64,000 nucleotides of DNA from assembly GCA_934045075.1 (NCBI GenBank), contig OW203751.1:1623822-1687821 (forward strand). Direction: 5' to 3'. Of this stretch, positions 10,901 to 21,169 are shown piece after piece. The translations under genes were made by a program, and so were the position numbers. Numbering within the stretch: position 1 is the first letter of the stretch; every line of letters starts with the position of its first letter. The notes beneath the pieces are model-generated. The model was not told the DNA's origin. It saw only the letters and a list, made by a program, of their open reading frames with translations, and searched no databases. The DNA comes from Yponomeuta sedellus (Eukaryota; Arthropoda; Insecta; Lepidoptera; Yponomeutidae).

Positions 10901-11461
10901 TAGAATAAGTAAACGAGCAGCCACATGCGGCTAGGAAGTGAATCAAAACTGTTCAACATTTGCTGTAATTTTGCGGTCATTTGCTGACCATTTTAGATTT
11001 ATTTGCTGAAATATTGCTACAGTTTTGTTTAATCATTTAAGACAAAAAAGAAAAAAATACGCCGAAACCGACAAGGTTTATCTGTGGGTTGGTTTTTTTA
11101 GAAGTCACTAGTATATTTGTTCTGCTGACCACTTTGTATTTATTAGCTGGCCACATGTGTGTGACCACACTTATTTATACTGCTGACTAAAATTTATTAA
11201 TTTTCTGACCGATAGGCCAACAATTATTTGCAGTAATATTGAATATTACTGCACAGGTTAATAAGTGAATCAATTGCAGAGGTTAGTAAGTGAATCAAAA
11301 TCGGGCACCGAATTAATTAAATCAATTTAATACAACAGTTTAAAACTAGTTTAAACTACTATTATATTGTACGTACTAAGATTGTTACCTGTTTTACATG
11401 TCTAATAAACGAAAATAAAAATAAAATTTTATAGTCAATCACTTTAGCACTAACCTTTACC

Positions 11462-11511
11462 TTAACCATTATGATAAATACATTGTAAAATGTATTTATC
11501 ATAATGGTTAA
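11462..11511. repeat. Perfect 23-bp inverted repeat
   Basis: ttaaccattatgataaatac.. and its exact complement are separated by 4 bases (gtaa), giving a strong hairpin in intron A2. Confidence 0.85.
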
Positions 11512-11744
11512 GTAAATTAGAATGTTTTCTTTAAAATATTATATTGATTTAGAATGTCAGTATCGACATCAGACAGATCTCTGCTAAAGTTTTGGAAAAC
11601 TAGCATTTAAGTGGTTGATTGTTGAACCTTTTAATATATTTCCCCTGTGAAATACCCTTCTAGAACACATTTACAGACTCCTCATGGCACACAAACTTCC
11701 ATCTAAGCATCTCGACAAACTCTTATCAAAATCTACTAACCCTT

Positions 11745-12007
11745 TTATTATTATTTTACTTTATTGCACGAAACATTAAATAGGACATTACATAAGAAAT
11801 ACCATGTACAAAGGCGAGCTTATCTCTGTAAGAGATTTCTTCCAGCAAACCTTGGAGAGCCGGAGCAGTATCTAGTAAAAAACGGGTCTATGTACGTGTA
11901 CAAAATAAACTACAGACTGCAAAAACCGTTAACAATAACCTAAGCAGAAATAATACACTACATAGACTAAATACCTGTAAATATAAATAAATAAAACACA
12001 TAGTAAA
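11745..12007 (-). mobile_element. Non-LTR retrotransposon 3' fragment
   Basis: Reading the minus strand, the sequence ends in '..gtgcaataaagtaaaataat', a non-LTR-type tail. 'acaaaggcgagcttatctct' on the plus strand is shared in type with 31.3 kb. No frame remains. Confidence 0.5.
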
Positions 12008-12019
12008 TCATAAATAAAT

Positions 12020-12382
12020 CGTTATCAATCCTTGTATGTCCCCACTGCTGGGGCACGGGTCTCTTCCTGCATCGCAGGAAGGTTAGGCCTTACTCCACCA
12101 CGGGGGCGATGTCCGGGTTGGTGGAGGATTGTAAGACAGTGGCGGGCCTTACTGTCAGAAGTTATCAAACCGCCCATAAGGCCTCTGACATGGCTTAACG
12201 ACTGCCATTATATGACAGCCGGCACCAATGGCTTAACGTGCCTTGCAAAGCACGGAAGCACTCGGAAAAATGCCACTAGCGGTAGTCACGGGACGCTCAC
12301 CCATCCCGTACCTGACCGCGCCCGTTGTTGCTTAACCAAGTGATTGATTCCAATCACTCGGTTCGCCTAGGCCACGAGCGCT
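12020..12382 (+). mobile_element. SINE-A copy with 12-bp target duplication
   Basis: The perfect duplication tcataaataaat lies at 12008-12019 and 12383-12394. It is complete from 'cgttatcaatccttgtatgt' to 'aggccacgagcgct'. It sits 51 bases upstream of the A3 exon. Confidence 0.85.
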
Positions 12383-12445
12383 TCATAAATAAATTTATAG
12401 CTCAAATTTATGATAGAGATAAATAGTGCTCTTCTCCTTTCCTAG

Positions 12446-12641
12446 TGACGAAGAGAAAAAGGTGAAAAAGGTCTACGTAAAGAGGTTCCGATGCTCCCTC
12501 TGCCCCTACGTGACGGCTCACAGGCACGGCCTGAAGAGTCACATGAAGGGGAAGCACCAGGACGAGAAGCCATATCAGTGCAACTTCTGCATTTACAAGA
12601 CGAAGTACTCCACGGCGCTGCACCGGCATCGCTTCACACAG
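12446..12641 (+). CDS. Zinc-finger gene, cassette A exon 3
   Basis: Acceptor ctcctttcctag|T and donor CAG|GTAAGA at 12642. The 196-nt length equals B3. It enters with two borrowed bases (AG+T = Ser) and leaves in phase 0. After a lysine-rich lead (DEEKKVKKV) it encodes one full finger starting CSLCPYVTAHR and most of a second starting CNFCIYKTKYS. The last zinc-binding His of that second finger is the first codon (CAC) of exon 4. The finger therefore exists only if exons 3 and 4 are spliced together. Confidence 0.85.
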
Positions 12642-12674
12642 GTAAGACATACAAGAGAGAACGACCGGTTATTC

Positions 12675-12868
12675 TTCTTCTCCTTCAGGCTATATTAGTC
12701 CACTGCTGGACATAGCCCTCCCCTAATGAGCGCAAGGTCGGGTTGGGATCGCAGTTTGGTGGAATTGAACTGCAGGGGGCGCTGCTGCCCACCCCCCGGT
12801 CTGTGTCCCTTAGTCGCCTTTTACGACACCCGCGGGAAGAATTTGGGTTGGTGCTATTCTCTAGGCGG
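12675..12868 (+). mobile_element. Dispersed repeat family B, in intron A3
   Basis: It begins about 35 bases after the A3 donor. The same family in the same orientation sits at the same distance after the B3 donor (30950), and the bases between donor and repeat are nearly identical. The insertion therefore predates the cassette duplication. Confidence 0.75.
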
Positions 12869-12869
12869 A

Positions 12870-13746
12870 CGCCACACAGCCGACACAATCACCGACCGGT
12901 TGATTCGATTAATTTATATTGATAAAATTAAAAAAAATATTGTCTCATCACAAAACAACTTAAAAGAAAATAAGCCAGGTCGCTACCTCATGTGGTGCTG
13001 ATCCGGATCAGCCCCGGACAGCCCTGGTTTTCAGCCACTGTCTTCTCCCTGAGCTGTCGAACGGGAGTAATGTTTAGAGGGCTATAACAATTAACTAACT
13101 ACCAATGGAGTTCTGAACGTCAATTAAAAATTAAACGAAACAAAAATTTACTAAAATTGAGATAAAAAAACAATTCAAGCAATTCTTAATCAAAAGGAGG
13201 CTTATTAAACATTTTAATTTAATAAAAATAATTCCTATAAAAAGTATGAACGTCAAGGGCACTCTTATGAGATCAGCAAGGTAGAAAGTGTATGAGGGTG
13301 TGTCTGTGTGTGTGATTGTGTGTTTAAGCTAGGCATACTTATGAACTATTCACTCGGTCGGTCAATCGATCAATCATCCATCCGTTTCTTGTAGTACACT
13401 ACGTAATAACTGTTGAAAATTGTTTCCTTGTGCTAGAAATCTAGATTAGACATGCTTCATGTCTGTGACGGATGTCTATATAAAATATTGACTTAGAAAA
13501 CAAAGTTATTGGTACCTACTTGGATTCGAATCCATGACCTCCCGAATGTGAGGCCGGAGTTAAGATAAAGATAAGATATAGAAAAATTATTTCGGGTTCG
13601 TACACAATCATACAATTAATTGCATAAAAATATCAAATACGCGTTTACAACTGCCGTTGAGAAATGTTTACATAAATTAATTCACTAAACCCGAAAATGG
13701 ACATAGCTCAGCTGGAAGAGCTAGGAGGCTGGTGTTCCACCGGTAC
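12870..13746. other. Intron A3, left part: mostly unassigned
   Basis: AT-rich sequence with a TG-rich patch at about 13290-13325. A tRNA-like B-box on the minus strand (13520-13560, 'ggattcgaatccatgacctc') and a partial D-arm-like segment at 13700-13725 suggest old tRNA-derived SINEs. Nothing coding is seen. Confidence 0.4.
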
Positions 13747-14435
13747 TAATCCGCTATTTAACACGTATTAAATTTGATGCGATAAATAAATATTTCCTAT
13801 AGTATTTAACGTAAGAAACCGAAATATATCGATTTTGCTGAGTAAGTATGCAGGATGGCTGCAAAAATTGCAAAGTAAACAAAAAAAATTCCTCGTTTAA
13901 TTAGTAACGGCGAAAACGCTATCCGCCATCTTGAACCCATCTATAAAGTATGTAAACAAACATCTTTCAGCCAGAGCCAGTGGACATTGATTATTATAGG
14001 ACTTACATCAAAGTGATCTTCACATAAATACACCCGAGTTTCAATTGATAAAGAGTCGGGGTCTCTTTGGGCAAGTTTGAGCCAAGTTTTTCGAATGTTA
14101 ATTTCACTTGGTACACAAATCCACAACTTCCCGGGGGTCTTTATTGACGTGTTTTTTCATTCTCGAACAATGCAATAATGATAATTGATATATTTTGAAT
14201 GTAAATTCGATGAAATCATGGTTGCGTTGTTAATGTTATTTCACTATGCTCAGAGATTACTTAGGTACAGAAAATTGAATGTCAAACTTTGTTTACAATT
14301 TTTTGGACTTCAAACCATAGACAAAAATGGTTGACCGCGTTTTTGGCTGTTTAGGAAAATAAAGTTTTTAAATATATTTTTATGTTGCTTTTAGGTCCTC
14401 AAAAAATACACTAAAATATTTTTTGGTCTAATGGA

Positions 14436-14439
14436 GGAG
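14436..14439. repeat. Target duplication GGAG of the LTR element (left)
   Basis: The matching copy is at 19648-19651. The empty-site paralogue reads atggaagagttattt at the same point, with one copy only. Confidence 0.85.
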
Positions 14440-14751
14440 TGTAGGACAGGGTTTCAGCAGACAAGAAGAGAAATGTTGTTTCAGCACGTACTTAGGGATT
14501 TATTTATTTAACCAATATGAAGCTAAGGATTACAGTACTACTCGTCCCACAGCGCGGAAGCGAGATATATTATCTACGTCACTAGTCGTCCCAGTAGTGG
14601 AAGCGATTCGCAAGCGCAGATACTAACCAATTTCTAATTAATTACCAAAATGGTGTTTGCTTAATATATGTAGGGCCTTCGGACAAAACCATACCGCAAT
14701 TTAGAACACAAACAGCGCCATCTGTGGTTGGGTAGAAGAACTAATGCTACA
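14440..14751 (-). repeat. 3' LTR (element orientation)
   Basis: 312 bp, TGTAG..CTACA. It appears identical to 19336-19647. Confidence 0.92.
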
Positions 14752-14763
14752 AGCTCCCCCTCT
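14752..14763 (-). promoter_or_regulatory. Polypurine tract
   Basis: On the minus strand AGAGGGGGAGCT ends exactly at the LTR, the expected place for the plus-strand DNA primer. Confidence 0.8.
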
Positions 14764-14797
14764 GTCTCCGAAGACGTCCCGACGAGGAGACAGAAAA

Positions 14798-17700
14798 TTA
14801 GACTTTCTTCGGGCGGCCACGGCCTCGTCTTGTGACAGGGGCCTTGTCTGTTTTCCTTGGTCGCCCGCGACCTCTTAGTGGTTGCATCGGCTCAGGCATA
14901 TGTGTGGCTGTGTCACTTTTAAATGGTTCCAGTAGAGACGTATGGTAAGTTCCGACAGGAGTCTTAGGAGCTTGGAGGCTTGCCACCTTATACGAAGCTG
15001 GACCATGTCGTTCTAGGATCTTGTAGGGGCCGTCTCTTCGAGGAGTGAACTTGGCACTGTAACCCTTTGATGCTTTACTGATCGGATGAAGAGTTACTAG
15101 AACGAGGTCTCCAGGAGCGTACTCGGGACTAACGCGGCGGGATTTATCGACATACTGCTTTCGTTTTTCTTCTTTATCATCTTGAACTTCTTTTGCTCTG
15201 GCAAGACATTCTGCTAACTGTAATAACTTTGGAGTAATCTCGGGCACAAAGTTTTCAGATAGTATGATCGCTCGTAGATCGTGCGAATTATCGTCAGGTG
15301 TTCTCAATTCACGGCCAAAAGTGAGGTATGCCGGAGTCTGATCAGTGCTGGAACACTTGACAGAGTTCATCGCAAATCTTATGGTTGGTAACTTATCAGG
15401 CCAATGGGTGTGGTTATCTTCGACCAAAATAGCTAGTTGAGTCTTCAAATCTCGGTTTCGTCTTTCAACAGGGTTGGCCTCTGGGTGATATAAAGGGGAG
15501 AATGAATGTTTTATGCCCAGGCAGTATGTGACCTGCTGCATTACAGAGCTGACAAACTGCGTCCCATTATCACTAATAACTCTTCTTGGAACACCATATC
15601 TCAAAAACACCTCATTAAGTAGGGTCATGGCACAAGCTTCAGCAGTAGCGGATTCCAAAGCGAATAACTCAACCCAACGAGTCGCCACATCTTCTACTAT
15701 AAAAACCCAGGTTTTCTTGTCAGCAGACACAGGTAATGGTCCGAAAAGATCAAAAGCAACTACTTCAAAGCGTTGGTTCATAGTTGTCGTCTGCAATAAT
15801 CCTGCTGGTTTCTTATTAGAAGGTTTGTAACGCTGGCAAGCGAGGCAATTGCGTACATAACTTTCAATGTAGCGACGCATGCCTTTCCAAAAATACCTTT
15901 TGGAAATTCTATCAAAGGTTTTATCTGCTCCATAATGGCCAGCCAAAGGATCATCATGGTAAGCGTAGAGTATGTTTGCCCATTCATGTTCAGGGACTAC
16001 AAGTTGTGCATCATCTGATGATGAGTCAGCACCGTGACGATATAATAATCCATTGTTTGTGAAGTAGCCCTTATGGCTCCAATAGATTCCATCTTCACTA
16101 TTATGTGCCTCTTCTAGTGCATCAACAATTTTTTTAAGACTGGTGTCTTTTAATTGTTCCATCCGTACTTCTTTCGAATTTCGTAGAGGCATATCAATGC
16201 TCACCCCACATACACCACAATCTCTCTCAGTCTCGGTTGAGCATGGAGGGCGAGACAGTGTGTCTGCTACTACGTTTGTGCGTCCGGGCATATATTTGAT
16301 AGTGATATCATATGCTTGCAGTTGAAGCGCCCACCTCGCTAGTCTACCAGTTGGAGATTTCAGCGTCATTAGCCATTTTAATGCCTGGTGATCTGTGATA
16401 ACTGTTATAGGTAGCCCTTCAACATATCCTCTGAACTTGGATAGTGCCCATATCACTGCCAATGCCTCTCTTTCAGTCGTAGAATAGTTTCTTTCAGCTG
16501 GTGTCATGAGACGACTTGCGTATTCTACGGGATGCTCGTCGGTGCTCTCCCCCTGCACTAGAACTGCCCCTAGAGCATAGCTGCTTGCATCAGTCTTGAT
16601 AGTATAGGGCTTTTTACCGTCTGCTTGTTTTAGGATGGGAGCGGAAGTGAGGCACTCTTTCAATTCCTGGTACGCTTTCTCTTGCGCCTGTGTCCAAACC
16701 CATGTGACGTCCTTGCGAGTGAGTTTTGTGAGGGGTTCGGCGACGGTGGCAAAGTTTTTAATAAATCTGCGATACCAAGAGCACGTTTGTAGAAAAGTTA
16801 AGAGGTGCCGAACATTACCTGGTGGTGGCAGACTTGCTATAGCACGCGTCTTCTCAGGATCTACTTTCAATCCGCTCGGTGTTATATAATGGCCTAGGTA
16901 CTTAATCGTAGTGCAGCAAAATCTGCATTTATTCAAATGGACTGTGAGGTTGCACTCTCTCATTTTGATCAAGATGGCTTCCAGATCCTTCAGATGATCT
17001 TCAAAAGTTTCTGAGAACACTAACAAGTCATCTAGGTAGGCAAGCATTTTGACAGTCTCTAGGCTTATTTTAATCCTGTCAATCATCCGTTGAAAGGTTG
17101 CCGGTGCGTTTCGCAAGCCAAACGGCATCCTTGTAAAGACGTATATCCCGAAAGGAGTTATGAATCCCGTCTTTTCTTGGTCTTCCTTACGAACTTCGAT
17201 TTGCCAATAGCCAGCCTTCAAATCCAGTGATGACATAAACGGAGATGGCTTGGCTTCGTGAAGAAGATCATCTATCCTTGGGATAGGGTATGCATCTGGA
17301 ACAGTTATAGAGTTGAGGCGACGGTAATCAACGCAAACTCGTATCTCACCATTTGGTTTTGGTACCATGATCACTGGTGCGGCCCAAGCAGTCGTAGATG
17401 GTTTGATCACTCCATCTTTTAACATCTTATCGATCTCTTTCTTAAGAGTTTCTTTTTTGGGTTGTGATAGCCGGTAGGGCGGAACCGATATAAGGGCATG
17501 ATCTGACGTATCAATTCGGTGTTCAACAAATTTTGATGGCTCACCATTATCAGTAAAAACATCATCATATTGTTTAATCAGACGATCTAGATCATTTTCC
17601 TGGATTTGCGTCATTGCTGATATATCTACTGAGCATAATCCGATGTCAGTGTTTGTAGGCGTGTATGAAACATCGTCAGGAAACAGGCTCATTGTGTGTG

Positions 17701-19360
17701 GAGATAACTCGATCTCTTGTTCGATATGCAGTTTTGCATCATGAAACATAAAGTCCATCTGTGGTGAGTATCCATCGAAAGTATTTCCGCTTCTTGTTGA
17801 TGTTGGCAATTCAGCTATACGGATCAGTTTTCTATCCCACGGAATCCGGGCGTCATCCTTTGTAACACAAGCAGCACCAGCACTCTGGCCATATAACGAT
17901 CCCCTTCTTTTCTTAGCCATTGGATCGTGATCAATGCTCTTTATGGCCGCTACCATTGGATCGGACGGCGTTTGGTTGAAAATCATGAAATCCTCATTGT
18001 TTAGCTCAAACAATTCTTCTGGGTTATCAGCGAAATGCCATGTCAGTTGCGCCAAGTCCAATACCATGCAGGCGTCTGTAATGAATCCAATGCCCAGGAG
18101 AGTTCGGTTGTCACGCGATTCAGGCAAGACTATGAACTCGGTCGGTACTACCCGTTGTTCCAAGGTAACGTTAACAGTAGTTGTCAATACCTTCTGATTT
18201 TTTGATACGCCATCTGCCAATGTGACATTAACAGTTTGCTCAAGAAATATGTGTCCTTTCTCACGCAGGTAGCAGTAAAAGTCGTATGATGCTACGCTTG
18301 TTTTGGCACAAGTATCTATATAAGCGATGCCATTGAAGCCGTTTACTTTGACTACTACTACGGGCCTAGGTTTCGCTTTTATTTTAGCATCCACAGAGCA
18401 GAAACTTATATTTTCCTGTTTAACCATGGGATTTTGAGGTTTGCCGGAGCATGTCGGGCACTTGGTGCGTACCACTCCTGGAGCACCGCATCCGTAACAA
18501 GAAAACTTAGGTTGAGATGGAGATGGAGCCTGAGTGTTTGCCTCAGATACTTTAGCGTGGGAGTTGTCCTGACTATCTGCTAATTTCTTTTTCCGGCACA
18601 CTTCTGCCGTATGGCCAGGATTCTTACAGAAACCACATCTAACGCGACCAGAGCTGGCTCGTGGTTTGCTCTCAATAACTCTTCCCTGTTTTTCTTCTAT
18701 GACTTGCTCAACTCCGCGCGCAGCCTCAACTAATTGATCAAAAGTGGCAAAAGAGCTTCTGGCTATTTTATCGCGGATTCTTAGGTTGAGTAATCCGTAT
18801 ATCATATCCAGCTGCTGGGTCTCAGAATGATTGGGTTTTGGCAGCTGGGAAAACAGCATTCTCTTCCTATTCAAGAAACTTTCAGTGCCCGTTGTCTCCT
18901 GTTTCTCTGACATTATTTCCTGATAAAGGACATAAGGAGGTTTTTTAGGCGCAAATGCATTTCTTAGACGTGTCTCGAAGAGAATCCAACTGTCGACTTC
19001 GCCTTTTACGCCTTGCCACCACTCAGCAGCCTCGCCTCGCAGTAATAATGGCATTCCTGTGATGACGTCAGCATCCGATATATTCTCTAGCTGCTTGTAA
19101 ATCTTAACAGCCGAGAGAAATCCTTCCACTGCTTCAGGACTTTTCTGGCCCTCGAAATGGGCTTGGCAAGATACGATTGATCCTTTCTTGCTTGCCAACG
19201 TTGACAGAAGTTGTCGGAATTGATCGTCGGTGAGCGCCATGGTAGGTGTTTTGTCAGCAACAGTCCCCCTCAAGTATGATGTTACTCTTCCGTACTTAGT
19301 TACTACGTATTCGTTGCCCAAGTTGTGCGCCAGTTTGTAGGACAGGGTTTCAGCAGACAA
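14798..19360 (-). CDS. Gag-Pol polyprotein, 1520 aa, Ty3/gypsy type
   Basis: This encodes the capsid and enzymes for reverse transcription and integration. Gag occupies about residues 1-300. One intact CCHC knuckle lies near 242-255 (CGFCKNPGHTAEVC). The second (CYGCGAPGVVRTKC, about 288-301) has Val where His is expected. The aspartic protease site near 349 reads DTCA rather than the usual DTGA or DSGA. Reverse transcriptase has YLDD at about 775. RNase H has TDAS near 923 and TDH near 989. Integrase has an HHCC region about 1135-1175, then catalytic acidic residues near 1204, 1264 (DNGTQF) and 1299, and a GPY-type module near 1445. The C-terminus has two AT-hook-like RGRP motifs. Gag and Pol share one frame. 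The first ATG lies inside the LTR and the frame reads through the primer-binding site. Met41 (MALTDDQF) is an alternative start outside them. Confidence 0.93.
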   Translation of the reverse strand: MSAETLSYKLAHNLGNEYVVTKYGRVTSYLRGTVADKTPTMALTDDQFRQLLSTLASKKGSIVSCQAHFEGQKSPEAVEGFLSAVKIYKQLENISDADVITGMPLLLRGEAAEWWQGVKGEVDSWILFETRLRNAFAPKKPPYVLYQEIMSEKQETTGTESFLNRKRMLFSQLPKPNHSETQQLDMIYGLLNLRIRDKIARSSFATFDQLVEAARGVEQVIEEKQGRVIESKPRASSGRVRCGFCKNPGHTAEVCRKKKLADSQDNSHAKVSEANTQAPSPSQPKFSCYGCGAPGVVRTKCPTCSGKPQNPMVKQENISFCSVDAKIKAKPRPVVVVKVNGFNGIAYIDTCAKTSVASYDFYCYLREKGHIFLEQTVNVTLADGVSKNQKVLTTTVNVTLEQRVVPTEFIVLPESRDNRTLLGIGFITDACMVLDLAQLTWHFADNPEELFELNNEDFMIFNQTPSDPMVAAIKSIDHDPMAKKRRGSLYGQSAGAACVTKDDARIPWDRKLIRIAELPTSTRSGNTFDGYSPQMDFMFHDAKLHIEQEIELSPHTMSLFPDDVSYTPTNTDIGLCSVDISAMTQIQENDLDRLIKQYDDVFTDNGEPSKFVEHRIDTSDHALISVPPYRLSQPKKETLKKEIDKMLKDGVIKPSTTAWAAPVIMVPKPNGEIRVCVDYRRLNSITVPDAYPIPRIDDLLHEAKPSPFMSSLDLKAGYWQIEVRKEDQEKTGFITPFGIYVFTRMPFGLRNAPATFQRMIDRIKISLETVKMLAYLDDLLVFSETFEDHLKDLEAILIKMRECNLTVHLNKCRFCCTTIKYLGHYITPSGLKVDPEKTRAIASLPPPGNVRHLLTFLQTCSWYRRFIKNFATVAEPLTKLTRKDVTWVWTQAQEKAYQELKECLTSAPILKQADGKKPYTIKTDASSYALGAVLVQGESTDEHPVEYASRLMTPAERNYSTTEREALAVIWALSKFRGYVEGLPITVITDHQALKWLMTLKSPTGRLARWALQLQAYDITIKYMPGRTNVVADTLSRPPCSTETERDCGVCGVSIDMPLRNSKEVRMEQLKDTSLKKIVDALEEAHNSEDGIYWSHKGYFTNNGLLYRHGADSSSDDAQLVVPEHEWANILYAYHDDPLAGHYGADKTFDRISKRYFWKGMRRYIESYVRNCLACQRYKPSNKKPAGLLQTTTMNQRFEVVAFDLFGPLPVSADKKTWVFIVEDVATRWVELFALESATAEACAMTLLNEVFLRYGVPRRVISDNGTQFVSSVMQQVTYCLGIKHSFSPLYHPEANPVERRNRDLKTQLAILVEDNHTHWPDKLPTIRFAMNSVKCSSTDQTPAYLTFGRELRTPDDNSHDLRAIILSENFVPEITPKLLQLAECLARAKEVQDDKEEKRKQYVDKSRRVSPEYAPGDLVLVTLHPISKASKGYSAKFTPRRDGPYKILERHGPASYKVASLQAPKTPVGTYHTSLLEPFKSDTATHMPEPMQPLRGRGRPRKTDKAPVTRRGRGRPKKV
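19317..19333 (-). promoter_or_regulatory. Probable primer-binding site
   Basis: Minus-strand TGGCGCACAACTTGGGC begins with the TGG complement of a tRNA CCA end, three bases inside the LTR. I could not assign the tRNA. Confidence 0.6.
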
Positions 19361-19647
19361 GAAGAGAAATGTTGTTTCAGCACGTACTTAGGGATTTATT
19401 TATTTAACCAATATGAAGCTAAGGATTACAGTACTACTCGTCCCACAGCGCGGAAGCGAGATATATTATCTACGTCACTAGTCGTCCCAGTAGTGGAAGC
19501 GATTCGCAAGCGCAGATACTAACCAATTTCTAATTAATTACCAAAATGGTGTTTGCTTAATATATGTAGGGCCTTCGGACAAAACCATACCGCAATTTAG
19601 AACACAAACAGCGCCATCTGTGGTTGGGTAGAAGAACTAATGCTACA
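19336..19647 (-). repeat. 5' LTR (element orientation)
   Basis: 312 bp. The Gag-Pol frame begins in its last 25 bases (ATG at 19360-19358). Confidence 0.92.
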
Positions 19648-19732
19648 GGAGTTATTAACCGTTTAAGACTTACTTGAAAAGAGAGTCAAATAGCGGATTG
19701 TAGGTATTTATTAAAGCTTTTCTTTCTTTTAG

Positions 19733-20256
19733 CACAAGAACGAGGTGAAAGAACTGGGCGAAGCGTCCAAGGAGTTCAAGTGCGGCAGCTGCGACTTCGT
19801 AGCCTTCCTCAATTGCGAGCTCAGGCAGCACGAAAGGAAACATATCCTGAAATTCCGCTGCAAAAAATGCGGTTTCAAAACTGCCACCGAGGAAGAACTG
19901 CAACAGCATAAAATCATAAGACATAACATTCCTAACGGGGTTACTGAAACTTCGGGTGCCAAATCGGCTTTAGTAAACAATGAGAAACCAGCCATCGTTG
20001 CCCACGGTATCGATCCAATATTCAAGTGCAGGATATGTGGACATGAATCTGCGACGTATGCGGCCTTCCTAGAACACACCAAGTCGCATGATAAAGTCGA
20101 GACGTGCAAGTGTAATTTGTGCGGATATGAAACTGAGTGCAACAACACGCTATTGGAACATCTGCAAACGAAGCACAAGGTGTCCGAGGATGACATAAAT
20201 AATGTGAAAGTCTTCAGTGAAGGAATCATGAGTGCGATACAAGCTATATCGATGAA
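19733..20256 (+). CDS. Zinc-finger gene, cassette A exon 4
   Basis: Acceptor tttcttttag|CAC; donor AA|GTAAGTG at 20257, leaving phase 2. The 524-nt length equals B4. The first codon supplies the last zinc ligand of the finger begun in exon 3. Four full fingers follow (CGSCDFVAFL, CKKCGFKTAT, CRICGHESAT, CNLCGYETEC), all with both Cys and both His. Reading on past the donor would stop at once (ATGAAGTAA), so the exon needs a partner. The nearest acceptor of matching phase that yields a long frame is the terminal exon at 35047, 14.8 kb away; B2 is also phase-compatible. No separate terminal exon for cassette A is visible. Confidence 0.85.
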
Positions 20257-20479
20257 GTAAGTGTTTTGGTTATCCTTATAACATAACAAACAACACAACA
20301 TTTACATACTGGCACATACAGTGTGTTCAGGCAAAGAACAAAGAAACAGTAATTTGTAAATTGAATATAATTAAGAGAAAATACGATAGGTACAGAGGCG
20401 CTGCGCGCGAGCATGTTGTTGGTTGTAAGTTAAGTGACCAATAGACAATAAAAAAAACTAATGTAGAAAACTTCATAGT

Positions 20480-20580
20480 GTTGGGCATATGCCGTAGACA
20501 CAGTGCTTCCGGCCCCACACTAGGATACCCTGTGTCGTGCGTACCAGAAACAGCGACATCACAAACATGTAAACATCTAA
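20480..20580 (-). repeat. Dispersed repeat family D
   Basis: Contains the complement of 'gacacagggtatcctagtgt', shared with copies near 24.1, 32.5, 51.5 and 58.0 kb. Confidence 0.65.
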
Positions 20581-20679
20581 TTAGTAACTGTCTTCTGAAC
20601 TCCGTGAGTTACGTAATAGTATTTTCTAAGGTTAACACGAGCACTATACATAATTAAAATTTGTTTTTATACGGATTTA

Positions 20680-20790
20680 TGCTCGTTTATTACATTTTCA
20701 CAATTTTCCGACGTTTCGGCACACCACGGCACTCAGGTGCCGTGGTCTCGGATGACAGTCATCCGAGATCCGTATAAAAACAGTTTTAGT
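20680..20790. repeat. Dispersed repeat family K with internal hairpins
   Basis: 'acaattttccgacgtttcgg' and two short hairpins (ccacggcac..gtgccgtgg and ctcggatgac..gtcatccgag). Related sequence lies in the other orientation at 48010-48145. Confidence 0.5.
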
Positions 20791-21156
20791 TCAGGATTAA
20801 ACGCCATGAACTCATTGCCCTTTCTCTTTCTCCAGCAGTGTCCTGAGCTCTCGAAGCCCTGCAAGGGACTCCAAAGGATCCATCTCGGTGTCGTAGTAAG
20901 ATGAATTTCTTCAGCTGTAAACCCAGAGCGGAATCATCGCCTGTAACATTCACCGTGTAATAATAATTAAGTAACTAACTTAACGTATTTATTATATCTG
21001 TAGATCCTAATGTCAAATCATATGAAATCAATTTATTTCAACGTAAGAGAATTTAAATTCTGTTTGCTGAATGTCAATGTACAATGTAAAATATAAGCCT
21101 CTGCCTTGGGGCCGTAGTGTAGTGGAGAGAAAGGCAAGTGCGGGTAACTAAGTATG
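20791..21156. other. Unassigned intergenic or intronic sequence
   Basis: No coding frame and no repeat recognised. Confidence 0.4.
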
Positions 21157-21169
21157 TAAATATTAAGCT

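Larger units (their letters stand above)
14440..19647 (-). mobile_element. Complete Ty3/gypsy-type LTR retrotransposon (5208 bp)
   Basis: The element is transcribed on the minus strand. Both LTRs are 312 bp, start TGTAGGACAGG and end GCTACA, and I found no difference between them. Each has TGTAG..CTACA inverted termini. The target duplication is GGAG. The internal region has a primer-binding-site-like TGGCGCACAACTTGGGC just inside the 5' LTR and a polypurine tract (AGAGGGGGAGCT) abutting the 3' LTR. One unbroken Gag-Pol frame is present and no envelope frame. The order RT, RNase H, integrase places it in Ty3/gypsy (Metaviridae) rather than copia. Identical LTRs imply a young, possibly still active insertion. 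It lies antisense in intron A3 of the zinc-finger gene. Confidence 0.92.
13747..19700 (-). mobile_element. THAP-like TIR element, split by the LTR retrotransposon
   Basis: The parts are 13747-14439 and 19648-19700. The ends are inverted repeats (AATCCGCTATTT.. and ..CAAATAGCGGATTG). The minus strand near 13950-14126 encodes a peptide with TRVYLCEDHFD, the C-x2-H end of a THAP-type zinc finger preceded by RDPDSLS. THAP domains occur in P-type transposases, so a P-like affiliation is an inference. The copy at 53863-54460 lacks the LTR insertion. No clear target duplication was found. Confidence 0.6.

Noticed and set aside
13739..19708. 8-bp target duplication around the THAP-like element
   Set aside because: accggtac on the left and taggtatt on the right do not match, and the second copy (gtttgcaa / cattggcg) does not either. 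The P-like assignment therefore rests only on the THAP-like peptide and inverted ends.
19745..20260. Cassette A exon 4 as a stand-alone 171-residue gene
   Set aside because: The upstream residues including the acceptor-linked His, the GTAAGT at the apparent stop and the exact match in length to B4 show it is an internal exon.
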